This document shows, piece after piece, positions 7,621-14,174 of a stretch of DNA of 23,852 nucleotides. The position numbers and the translations under genes are program-made. This DNA comes from DASSWG01 sp041689995. GTDB taxonomy: Bacteria > Bacteroidota > Bacteroidia > Flavobacteriales > Flavobacteriaceae. How positions within the stretch are numbered: position 1 is the first letter of the stretch; the number at the start of each line of letters is the position of its first letter. The notes beneath the pieces are model-generated. The model saw only the letters and a program-made list of their open reading frames with translations. It was not told the DNA's origin and ran no database searches. The stretch covers positions 1-23,852 of the forward strand of contig JBDNFD010000031.1 in assembly GCA_041689995.1 (NCBI GenBank), read 5' to 3'.

Positions 7621-9150
7621 CTAGTTTTTACGTTTCACCACATATAAATCCTTTCGTCGATCCTTCAAATTTCGGACCGCGCCAAAGGTGTGCAATTCAC
7701 GAAGCAGATCGATATCTACGTCGGCGGTGAGAATCATTTCGGTATTTGGAGTGGCTTCCGCTTTGATGCCATTGGAAGGAAAAGCGAAATCGCAGGGAGT
7801 GAACACGGCAGACTGCGCATACTGGATGTCCATGTTATGCACTTTGGGTAAATTCCCCACACTTCCAGCAATGGCGACGTAACATTCGTTTTCGATGGCT
7901 CGTGCCCGAGCGCACATTCGCACGCGGGAATAGGCGTTTTGGGTATCCGTCATGAACGGAACGAACAAAATATTCATTTTTTGGTCTGCGAGCAAACGCG
8001 ATAATTCAGGGAATTCGACATCATAGCAAACCAAAATTCCAATTTTTCCGCAATCCGTGTCAAAGGTTTTTATTTGATTTCCGGGTTGCATTCCCCATAC
8101 GCTGGCCTCGTCGGGGGTGATATGGATTTTTTCGTAACGTTCCACGCTTCCATCGCGTTTGCATAGATAACCCACATTGTATAGTTTATTATCTATCATT
8201 TCCGGTTGGCTTCCCGAAATAATATTGATGTTGTAAGAAATGGAAAGCTCCGATAATTTATCCCGAATAATATGCGTGAATTTTGCCAGTTCCCGAATGG
8301 CGTCAGATTCTGATAAATCATTAAATTCCGCCATTAAAGGCGCATTGAAGAATTCCGGGAAAACCGCAAAATCCGATCGATAACGGGAAACAGTATCCAC
8401 GAAAAACTCCACTTGCTCCATCAAATCGTCCAAGCCTTTGTATGTTCTCATTTGCCATTGCACCAATCCCAGGCGCACGATGGTTTTTGCAGCGGAAGGC
8501 TTTTTGGTGGGTTTTGTATAATATACATTGTCCCATTCCATCAACACCGCATAATCTTTGGAAGCAGTGTCGCCTTCCAAATAATCGGACAAAATCCGTA
8601 GTGGATGAAAATCGTTCGACAACTGAAAATTCAGAACGGGATCGTGGATTTCTTTGGATTTTACCCGTTCGATGTATTGTTTGGGACTAAGTTCTTTGGT
8701 AAATTTGTGATAATTCGGAATGCGGCCGCCGAAAACAATCGCTTTCAAATTCAAATTTTCACAGAGTTCTTTTCGGTAATCGTACAGCCTTCTTCCCAAA
8801 CGCAATCCGCGAAATTCTGGTTTTATGAAAATATCGATCCCATAGAGCGTATCGCCTTCATTGTTCAGATTTTCGAAAGAAGTTTCGCTCACAATATCGG
8901 CGTACGTATGATAGTCCTCCAATGCATCGAAATCCAACAACACCGAAAGCGCACAGCCAGCCAACTCGTCGTTAACTTTAATGACCACTTGGCCTTCGGG
9001 AAAAATGGAAATTAATTTTGAGATGTCTTCCTTTTTCCAATATGCATTGGAAAGACCACCCGCATAAGCTTCTTGTGTTGCTTTTTTCAATTCCTTGAAA
9101 TCTGCGACCGTAAGAAATTTTAATTCAATATTTTCTATTTTGTCCAACAT
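7621..9150 (-). CDS. GNAT acyltransferase-nitrilase (carbon-nitrogen hydrolase) fusion protein
   Basis: A 509-residue cytoplasmic two-domain protein. Residues about 8-190 are a GNAT domain with the acyl-CoA loop RGLRLGRRLYD at 114-124. Residues about 225-505 are a carbon-nitrogen hydrolase domain with the Glu-Lys-Cys triad: Glu266 in FPEFF, Lys341 in YEKIHIT and Cys375 in VCYDVEFPE. This architecture recurs across bacteria (YhcX-like proteins), but substrates of most members are unknown. An amidase or deamidase acting on a small amide is the most that can be inferred. A full -7 match (TAAATTTG, 9179-9172) lies 21 nt before the start. The gene shares a 249-nt divergent region with ssb and is followed by mscL after 71 nt. 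Confidence 0.9.
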   Translation of the reverse strand: MLDKIENIELKFLTVADFKELKKATQEAYAGGLSNAYWKKEDISKLISIFPEGQVVIKVNDELAGCALSVLLDFDALEDYHTYADIVSETSFENLNNEGDTLYGIDIFIKPEFRGLRLGRRLYDYRKELCENLNLKAIVFGGRIPNYHKFTKELSPKQYIERVKSKEIHDPVLNFQLSNDFHPLRILSDYLEGDTASKDYAVLMEWDNVYYTKPTKKPSAAKTIVRLGLVQWQMRTYKGLDDLMEQVEFFVDTVSRYRSDFAVFPEFFNAPLMAEFNDLSESDAIRELAKFTHIIRDKLSELSISYNINIISGSQPEMIDNKLYNVGYLCKRDGSVERYEKIHITPDEASVWGMQPGNQIKTFDTDCGKIGILVCYDVEFPELSRLLADQKMNILFVPFMTDTQNAYSRVRMCARARAIENECYVAIAGSVGNLPKVHNMDIQYAQSAVFTPCDFAFPSNGIKAEATPNTEMILTADVDIDLLRELHTFGAVRNLKDRRKDLYVVKRKN

Positions 9151-9171
9151 ATTTTACGATAAATTATTCGG

Positions 9172-9179
9172 CAAATTTA
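9172..9179 (-). promoter_or_regulatory. Bacteroidota -7 element of the GNAT-nitrilase gene
   Basis: On the minus strand the sequence is TAAATTTG, a full match to TAnnTTTG, 21 nt before the ATG at 9150. No TTG is seen at the -33 distance. Confidence 0.4.
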
Positions 9180-9267
9180 GCTTTTTGAAGCATTCTGTCG
9201 CGTTAATATTTCGAGAAAATGGGAAAGGCCAATTTAGGTTTAATACACATTTTCAATATCGGAATCC

Positions 9268-9298
9268 GTTTACAAACGTTTACAAACGAAAATAAACG
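9268..9298. repeat. Helically phased AAACG repeats in the ssb/GNAT-nitrilase divergent region
   Basis: GTTTACAAAC is repeated twice head to tail (9268-9277 and 9278-9287). AAACG recurs at 9274, 9284 and 9294, exactly one helical turn apart. The CGTTT/AAACG halves also form overlapping palindromes. This spacing is typical of cooperative protein-binding sites. It lies between the two divergent starts, about 100 nt upstream of the ssb ATG. Confidence 0.5.
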
Positions 9299-9340
9299 AA
9301 AGTAATTATTTATTAACCGAATAGAATTATGAAAGCGCCA

Positions 9341-9348
9341 CATATTTG
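9341..9348 (+). promoter_or_regulatory. Possible -7 element of ssb
   Basis: CATATTTG matches TAnnTTTG at 7 of 8 positions and lies 51 nt before the ssb ATG. No TTG was found at the -33 distance, so support is modest. Confidence 0.35.
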
Positions 9349-9399
9349 CACTGTCGAATGGAACGAACGAAATTCGGCTTAATCTAAATATCTTATCTT

Positions 9400-9732
9400 A
9401 TGAGTACGTTAAGAAACAAAGTACAGTTAGTTGGAAGACTAGGGCAAGATCCTGAAATAATCACTTTTCAGGATGGAAACAAAATGGCGAAATTTTCAAT
9501 GGCCACCGATGACAGTTATAAAGACAAAGACGGAAAAAAGGTCGAACGCGCTTATTGGCATAACATCATTGTAAAAGGGGGATTGGTAAGTGTTGTTGAA
9601 GACTACATTACCAAAGGGCAAGAAATTGCCGTGGAAGGCAAATTGACCAATCACTCATGGGAAGACAAAGACGGTAAGAAAAATTATATCACAGAAATTC
9701 TTGTAAATGAGTTATTAATGTTTGGGAAATAA
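9400..9732 (+). CDS. ssb: Short single-stranded DNA-binding protein
   Basis: A 110-residue OB-fold protein that binds single-stranded DNA during replication, repair or recombination. The family start (RNKVQLVGRLGQDPEI), the core WHNIIVKG segment and KGQEIAVEGKLTNHSWEDKDG are all present. It ends directly after the OB-fold (NELLMFGK). The glycine/proline-rich linker and the acidic DDDIPF-type tip that recruits partner proteins in standard SSB are both missing. Bacteroidota often carry a longer SSB plus shorter paralogues, so this may be the accessory form. It is monocistronic, bounded by a strong terminator. The symbol is used in the family sense; it may not be the essential replicative copy. 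Confidence 0.9.
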   Translation: MSTLRNKVQLVGRLGQDPEIITFQDGNKMAKFSMATDDSYKDKDGKKVERAYWHNIIVKGGLVSVVEDYITKGQEIAVEGKLTNHSWEDKDGKKNYITEILVNELLMFGK

Positions 9733-9750
9733 TCCTTTCATTATCTATTG

Positions 9751-9781
9751 AAGAAGGCCTCTTTTTTGGAGGCCTTTTTTT
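9751..9781 (+). terminator. Rho-independent terminator of ssb
   Basis: AAGGCCTC (9754-9761) pairs perfectly with GAGGCCTT (9769-9776) around a 7-nt T-rich loop and runs into a tract of seven T residues (9775-9781). It starts 19 nt after the ssb stop. Upstream A residues may allow weak two-way function toward anmK. Confidence 0.85.
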
Positions 9782-9827
9782 GTAAATCGATATCTTTTGA
9801 AGTTTATTATGCGGATTTCGGGAAATG

Positions 9828-10892
9828 TTATTGTTTAAAAATAGTTCCCGAACTGTGATCGTGGGACGAACCTGTTACGCTGCTCAAAACATTGTTTTCG
9901 TTACGTAATTTTAGTACGCCCAGTAATCCGAAAATGAGAGCTTCTTTATATTCGATGCCATTTTTTTCAGGAATGATAACTCGCGTTTTAGTATGGTTCT
10001 GAATGCTTTTCAAAAGAAAATTATTGTAGGTGCCGCCGCCTGTGAACAAAGCTGCTTTGTTTTGGCTGTTTCCGATCGCATTTGCAATTTGAATAGCACA
10101 ATGCGCGGTGTAAGTGGCTAAAATATTTTTTGGCGGAAGGTTGGTTTTTTTCAACAACGGAAAAATTTCGGCATTCACCCATTCGATCCCCAAGGATTTT
10201 GGGGGTGGTTTTCCATAAAAGGACAAAGCATTCAACTGGCGAAAAAGATTTTCCTCTATTTTTCCAGAAGCGGCAAGGTTTCCACTGGCGTCATATTCGA
10301 ATCCTAATTTTTGCGCATAGAAATTCAACACAGTATTCAATGGACAAATATCGTAAGCGATCCGTTTTCCGGATATTTCGGTGGAACTATTTGCAAATCC
10401 GCCCAAATTCACACAAAAATCATATTCAGGGAACAACAATTTATCTCCAATTGGAACCAATGGCGCTCCTTGGCCGCCCATGAGAACATCTTGTTTTCGG
10501 AAATCACAAACCAAGGTTTTGCCCACTATTTCGGCTAAAAGCGGCAGATTTCCTATTTGTAGCGTAATCCCTTTTTTGGGTTCATGTCGCACCGTGTGTC
10601 CGTGGGAACAAACTGCATCGAGTTCTTTAATTTGATTTTTGTGAATAAAATCGAGAATAATTCCCCCTAAAAATTCCGTGTAATTCGTGTTTAGGTGTTT
10701 CAATTCTTCATCAGGAAGAAGAATGGCTTTTTCGAGGTGTTTTTTCCAAATTGGTGAATACGCAATTGTTTCCACGTTCAAAAACCGATAGTGCCACTTT
10801 TTCTTTTTTTCCAATTGTACGTAGGCCAAATCAATTCCATCGAGGGAAGTCCCGGACATTACGCCAATAACGTGGTAGAGTTCGTTTTCCAT
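9828..10892 (-). CDS. anmK: Anhydro-N-acetylmuramic acid kinase
   Basis: A 354-residue sugar kinase of peptidoglycan recycling. It hydrolyses and phosphorylates 1,6-anhydro-MurNAc to MurNAc-6-phosphate. The N-terminal phosphate loop GVMSGTSLDGIDL is at residues 10-22. The central DFRKQDVLMGGQGAPLVP block and the C-terminal TGGGTYN phosphate motif are also present. I chose the ATG at 10892, which begins MENELYHVIGVMSGTS. The reading frame stays open for 70 more codons, but that extension is not family-like and would run across the divergent acyl-CoA dehydrogenase start. The gene converges on ssb, and its promoter lies in the 94-nt divergent region. Confidence 0.93.
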   Translation of the reverse strand: MENELYHVIGVMSGTSLDGIDLAYVQLEKKKKWHYRFLNVETIAYSPIWKKHLEKAILLPDEELKHLNTNYTEFLGGIILDFIHKNQIKELDAVCSHGHTVRHEPKKGITLQIGNLPLLAEIVGKTLVCDFRKQDVLMGGQGAPLVPIGDKLLFPEYDFCVNLGGFANSSTEISGKRIAYDICPLNTVLNFYAQKLGFEYDASGNLAASGKIEENLFRQLNALSFYGKPPPKSLGIEWVNAEIFPLLKKTNLPPKNILATYTAHCAIQIANAIGNSQNKAALFTGGGTYNNFLLKSIQNHTKTRVIIPEKNGIEYKEALIFGLLGVLKLRNENNVLSSVTGSSHDHSSGTIFKQ

Positions 10893-10916
10893 TGATGTAA
10901 AAATACACAAGCATAC

Positions 10917-10946
10917 TTGAAAAACATCCATGAATATGTATATTTG
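10917..10946 (+). promoter_or_regulatory. Promoter of the acyl-CoA dehydrogenase gene
   Basis: TTG (10917-10919), a 19-nt spacer and TATATTTG (10939-10946) give a complete match to the Bacteroidota -33/-7 promoter pattern. Transcription would begin at about 10950, inside a small perfect inverted repeat. Confidence 0.65.
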
Positions 10947-10949
10947 CCG

Positions 10950-10964
10950 GTCTTCAATGAAGAC
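10950..10964. promoter_or_regulatory. Inverted repeat at the predicted transcription start
   Basis: GTCTTC-AAT-GAAGAC is a perfect 6-bp inverted repeat four bases after the -7 element. It could be an operator for a dimeric repressor or a hairpin at the 5' end of the mRNA. Confidence 0.4.
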
Positions 10965-10986
10965 GACCTTTAAAATTGACAAGCTT

Positions 10987-12129
10987 ATGGATTTCAAGTT
11001 AACCGAAGAGCAGCTAATGCTCCGCGATGCGGCCCGCGATTTTGCCAGGACAGAATTGCTTCCGGGTGTGATCGAGCGCGACGAGAAACAACAATTTCCC
11101 ACAGAGCAGGTGAAGAAAATGGGCGAGCTCGGATTTTTGGGAATGATGGTTTCACCAAAATATGGCGGCGGAGGAATGGATACTGTTTCCTACGTGTTGG
11201 CGATGGAAGAACTTTCAAAAATAGACGCTTCTTGTTCGGTCATCGTTTCGGTGAACAATTCGCTGGTATGTTGGGGACTTGAAACCTATGCCAACGAGGA
11301 TCAGAAGCAAAAATACCTTACGAAATTGGCCACGGGTGAATCCATTGGGGCATTTTGTTTAAGCGAGCCGGAAGCCGGCAGCGATGCGACTTCTCAAAAA
11401 ACCACCGCAATTGACAAAGGCGATCACTACATTTTGAACGGCACCAAAAACTGGATCACCAATGGAAATTCCGCCGATTATTATTTGGTGATCGCACAAA
11501 CCGACCGCGAAAAAAAGCATCATGGAATCAATGCTTTTATTGTGGAAAAAAGCTGGGAAGGTTTTGAAATTGGACCAAAAGAAAACAAATTGGGAATTCG
11601 GGGAAGCGACACACATTCTTTGATTTTCAATGATGTGAAAGTGCCCAAAGAAAACCGGATCGGGGAAGATGGATTTGGTTTCAAATTTGCGATGAAAACC
11701 CTTTCTGGAGGACGCATCGGCATTGCGGCCCAAGCATTGGGAATTGCTTCTGGGGCTTATGAACTGGCGAAAGAATACAGCAAAGTGCGCAAATCTTTTG
11801 GCACAAAAATCATGAACCACCAAGCCATTGCATTCAAATTAGCCGATATGCACACTGAAATTGAAGCCGCACGAATGTTGGTGATGAAGGCGGCGGTCGA
11901 TAAAGATAATAAAGAGAACTACGATCTTTCTGGCGCGATGGCGAAACTCAAAGCTTCACAAGTCGCGATGGACACTACGATTGAAGCAGTTCAAATATAC
12001 GGAGGAAACGGTTACGTGAAGGAATATCACGTGGAACGCTTGATGCGCGATGCGAAAATCACCCAAATTTACGAAGGAACTTCTGAAATACAAAAAATTG
12101 TGATTTCACGCAGTATTTTGCGTGACTAA
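10987..12129 (+). CDS. Acyl-CoA dehydrogenase (short/branched-chain type)
   Basis: A 380-residue FAD enzyme that introduces the alpha-beta double bond into acyl-CoA during fatty-acid or branched-chain amino-acid breakdown. It shows the family start (MDFKLTEEQLMLRDAARDFA) and the flavin/substrate motif LSEPEAGSD. The catalytic base is Glu363 in the QIYEGTSEIQ motif near the C-terminus, the position used by short- and medium-chain enzymes. I chose the ATG at 10987, because an upstream in-frame ATG at 10930 falls inside the promoter and adds non-family residues. The residues seen do not settle chain-length preference; butyryl- or 2-methylbutyryl-type is likely. No electron-transfer flavoprotein gene is nearby. 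Confidence 0.92.
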   Translation: MDFKLTEEQLMLRDAARDFARTELLPGVIERDEKQQFPTEQVKKMGELGFLGMMVSPKYGGGGMDTVSYVLAMEELSKIDASCSVIVSVNNSLVCWGLETYANEDQKQKYLTKLATGESIGAFCLSEPEAGSDATSQKTTAIDKGDHYILNGTKNWITNGNSADYYLVIAQTDREKKHHGINAFIVEKSWEGFEIGPKENKLGIRGSDTHSLIFNDVKVPKENRIGEDGFGFKFAMKTLSGGRIGIAAQALGIASGAYELAKEYSKVRKSFGTKIMNHQAIAFKLADMHTEIEAARMLVMKAAVDKDNKENYDLSGAMAKLKASQVAMDTTIEAVQIYGGNGYVKEYHVERLMRDAKITQIYEGTSEIQKIVISRSILRD

Positions 12130-12187
12130 ATCTGTGGTTCATTACCGAAGATTTAAGTTTCTAATCTCCTGTATTATTCAAATAAAT

Positions 12188-12215
12188 AACCCCAGAATGA
12201 AAATTCAGGGGTTAC
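12188..12215. terminator. Bidirectional terminator-like hairpin between convergent genes
   Basis: TAACCCC (12188-12194) pairs with GGGGTTA (12209-12215). Inside, GAAT/ATTC continues the stem after one A-A mismatch and closes on a GAAA tetraloop. T-rich sequence follows on both strands but is not a clean run. It sits between the convergent acyl-CoA dehydrogenase and ferritin genes and could end both transcripts. Confidence 0.6.
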
Positions 12216-12245
12216 TTGTTTACAGAATTAAAACTTTATTGGTAA

Positions 12246-12788
12246 TTAAAATTCTTCTTCACGGGGAATTTCCTCCTCTTGGGATGCATTGCCCAAATCC
12301 CGATCCATTTCATATAAATTTACATTGCCTTCCACCTCGGTAGAAGCTAAATTATATTTATCAATCAAGTTGTTTACGAGGCTTTCTTCTTCTATTTGCT
12401 CTTTCACAAACCATTGGCCGAAATTAAAGGTTGCCCAGTCTTTTTCTTCATGAGCCATATTGACAATTTTATCAATTTCTTTGGAATTGTCTATTTCATG
12501 CTTTAATATTTTTTGAAAGCAATCTCCTATATCTGTGGGATTTTTAGGTGGTGCATCAATGGTTCCCACTTTTGCATTGCCGCCTCTGTTGTTGACATAT
12601 TTTAAGAATTTGAACATGTGCTCCCGTTCCTCGTGCATATGTCGATATAAGAAATTTGCCACTCCGGCAAAACTATTTACTTCCGCCCAAGATGCATACG
12701 AAAGATAAACTTGTGCTTGATAAGCCTCTCGGTTCATTTGGGTGTTCAACATTTTTTCCATTTTGTCTGAAATCCGTTTTGTCTCCAT
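12246..12788 (-). CDS. Ferritin (bacterial non-heme, FtnA-like)
   Basis: A 180-residue four-helix-bundle protein that oxidises and stores iron in a cytoplasmic 24-subunit cage. Expected ferroxidase residues are visible: Glu21, Tyr28, and Glu54 with His57 in the EEREHMFK helix. Later helices carry Glu98 in KHEIDNSKEI and Glu130 in WFVKEQIEEE. The QWFVKEQxEEE motif is typical of prokaryotic ferritins and differs from bacterioferritin, as no heme-ligand Met is apparent. The C-terminal tail is short and very acidic (EEEIPREEEF) and may lie outside the bundle. The gene is monocistronic, converges on the acyl-CoA dehydrogenase gene and has a small hairpin in its leader. Confidence 0.93.
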   Translation of the reverse strand: METKRISDKMEKMLNTQMNREAYQAQVYLSYASWAEVNSFAGVANFLYRHMHEEREHMFKFLKYVNNRGGNAKVGTIDAPPKNPTDIGDCFQKILKHEIDNSKEIDKIVNMAHEEKDWATFNFGQWFVKEQIEEESLVNNLIDKYNLASTEVEGNVNLYEMDRDLGNASQEEEIPREEEF

Positions 12789-13118
12789 AGTTTTTGAATT
12801 TTATTATTTTAAAACAGCGTGGGCTGTTGGGTTTTTCCACTTAAAATTGGAATCCAAAAATTACTGATTTTTCACTATTTAATTGTAAATATTACGTTAA
12901 GATTCACTCAGATTATCATATTTAATATTGCGTTATTAGTTCTTGTTTTTTTGCTCAAATATCCTTTCTTACTTCTAACGACAAAAAAAGACCTTCTTTG
13001 AGTTTATCCAAGATATATTTCTATTTGCGAAGGCCAATATTTTCGACATATAACTTAGCAATTTTCGGCATCAGTCTTCCGTGTAAAAATAAATTTATAA
13101 TACCTTTGCGGACAAATC
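12789..13118. other. Divergent regulatory region between ferritin and the YqaE-type gene
   Basis: No gene was found in these 330 AT-rich bases. On the ferritin side, AACAGC (12813-12818) and GCTGTT (12823-12828) form a perfect 6-bp stem with a GTGG loop, 25 nt upstream of the ferritin ATG. This could be a leader hairpin or operator. On the other side is a full -7 match for the YqaE-type gene (13101-13108). No recognisable Fur-type 19-bp palindrome was noticed. Confidence 0.5.
13101..13108 (+). promoter_or_regulatory. -7 element of the YqaE-lipB unit
   Basis: TACCTTTG is a full match to TAnnTTTG. The ATG of the YqaE-type gene follows only 10 nt later, so the leader would be very short. No -33 TTG is evident. 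Confidence 0.45.
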
Positions 13119-13277
13119 ATGAGTTTCTGGCGAGTCTTATTGGCTATTTTGTTCCCACCTTTATCGGTCCTTGATAAAGGTTGCGGCTCTGTGCTTATCG
13201 TCCTGATTTTGACCCTGCTCGGCTGGATTCCGGGAGTAATTGCCGCACTGATTATTTTGAACAATCCAAAATATTGA
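13119..13277 (+). CDS. YqaE/Pmp3 family small membrane protein
   Basis: A 52-residue protein made almost entirely of two membrane helices. It shows the UPF0057/Pmp3 pattern: an FPPLSV segment at residues 12-17, a Gly-Cys-Gly turn at 21-23, and LTLLGWIPGVIAALII at 31-46, close to the family consensus 'LTLLGYIPGIIHA'. Pmp3 homologues in yeast and plants affect membrane potential and salt tolerance; bacterial members have no settled function. It is shorter than many gene-calling cut-offs. Its TGA shares a base with the ATG of lipB (TGATG at 13275-13279), which suggests translational coupling. A full -7 promoter match lies just upstream. Confidence 0.88.
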   Translation: MSFWRVLLAILFPPLSVLDKGCGSVLIVLILTLLGWIPGVIAALIILNNPKY

Positions 13278-13996
13278 TGAACAAAACAATTCAAATCCTC
13301 GATCTGGGTCTCAAAGATTACAAAGAGACTTGGGATTTTCAGGAAAAACTGTTTCAACAAATAATCGACCACAAACTACAAAACAGGAAGGAAGAGGAAA
13401 AAATTGAAACTGATAACTATTTTCTTTTTGTGGAACATCCGCATGTTTATACGTTGGGGAAAAGCGGTGATTTCTCCCATTTGTTGCTTTCTGAAAAACA
13501 ATTGGCCGAAAAAGGAGCTACTTTTTACAAAATCAACAGGGGCGGCGATATCACTTATCACGGGCCGGGCCAAATTGTGGGCTACCCGATTTTGGATTTG
13601 GAAAATTTCTTCACGGATATCCATAAATACCTTCGGCTTTTGGAAGAAATGGTAATTTTAACTTTGACGGAATATGGACTGAAAGCCGAAAGGATTCAAG
13701 GTGATAACGGCGTTTGGTTGGATGTTGGCACTCCGTTCGCCCGAAAAATATGTGCCATGGGAGTTCGCACCAGTCGCTGGGTGACCATGCACGGATTTGC
13801 ATTGAACGTCAATGCCGACTTGGGTTATTTCGATCATATCATTCCCTGTGGAATCCAAGACAAAGGCGTTACTTCTCTGAACGTGGAACTCGGCGTAAAA
13901 GAAGTCCCCGTTTCCGAAGTAAAAGAAAAATTACTTCATCATTTTTTTAAACTTTTCGAAGCCGGGACGGAAGATCAATTTCAAGATGTGAAGTAG
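13277..13996 (+). CDS. lipB: Lipoyl(octanoyl) transferase LipB
   Basis: A 239-residue cytoplasmic enzyme that moves octanoyl groups from acyl carrier protein to lipoyl domains of 2-oxoacid dehydrogenases and the glycine cleavage H protein, the first step of lipoate synthesis. The signature RGGDITYHGPGQ is at residues 88-99. The catalytic Lys157 is in RKICAMGVR and the acyl-accepting Cys191 is in IPCGI. I chose the ATG at 13277 over an upstream in-frame ATG at 13181, which lies within the YqaE-type gene and adds 32 unrelated residues. No lipA is in the window. Confidence 0.94.
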   Translation: MNKTIQILDLGLKDYKETWDFQEKLFQQIIDHKLQNRKEEEKIETDNYFLFVEHPHVYTLGKSGDFSHLLLSEKQLAEKGATFYKINRGGDITYHGPGQIVGYPILDLENFFTDIHKYLRLLEEMVILTLTEYGLKAERIQGDNGVWLDVGTPFARKICAMGVRTSRWVTMHGFALNVNADLGYFDHIIPCGIQDKGVTSLNVELGVKEVPVSEVKEKLLHHFFKLFEAGTEDQFQDVK

Positions 13997-14174
13997 GATC
14001 AGGATTGGAATATCCGACCAAACTTCAAAAGCTACCTGCAATTGCATTATTTTGTATTCAGATATGGAAGATAATGTAATTTTCTCACTCGAGAGATATC
14101 TTTCACTGGTGCAAAAACGAATCTCCATTTGACAACTTCAAAATTTTGTTGATGTAGCACAACCGCTTCCTAAA

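Noticed and set aside
9268..9298. Possible CRISPR or iteron array
   Set aside because: Units are only 10 bp with no spacers, and there are no cas or replication genes nearby. Operator-like boxes explain it better.
10930..10986. Upstream start for the acyl-CoA dehydrogenase
   Set aside because: It lies within the TTG-N19-TATATTTG promoter and adds 19 non-family residues.
10893..11102. N-terminal extension of anmK by 70 codons
   Set aside because: The added residues are unlike the family and overlap the divergent promoter and coding start of the acyl-CoA dehydrogenase gene. The ATG at 10892 gives the canonical start.
11359..11823. 154-codon minus-strand open frame
   Set aside because: It is antisense to the well-supported acyl-CoA dehydrogenase gene and has no family resemblance.
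13181..13276. Upstream start for lipB
   Set aside because: It is inside the YqaE-type gene in another frame. The coupled ATG at 13277 begins with typical LipB sequence.
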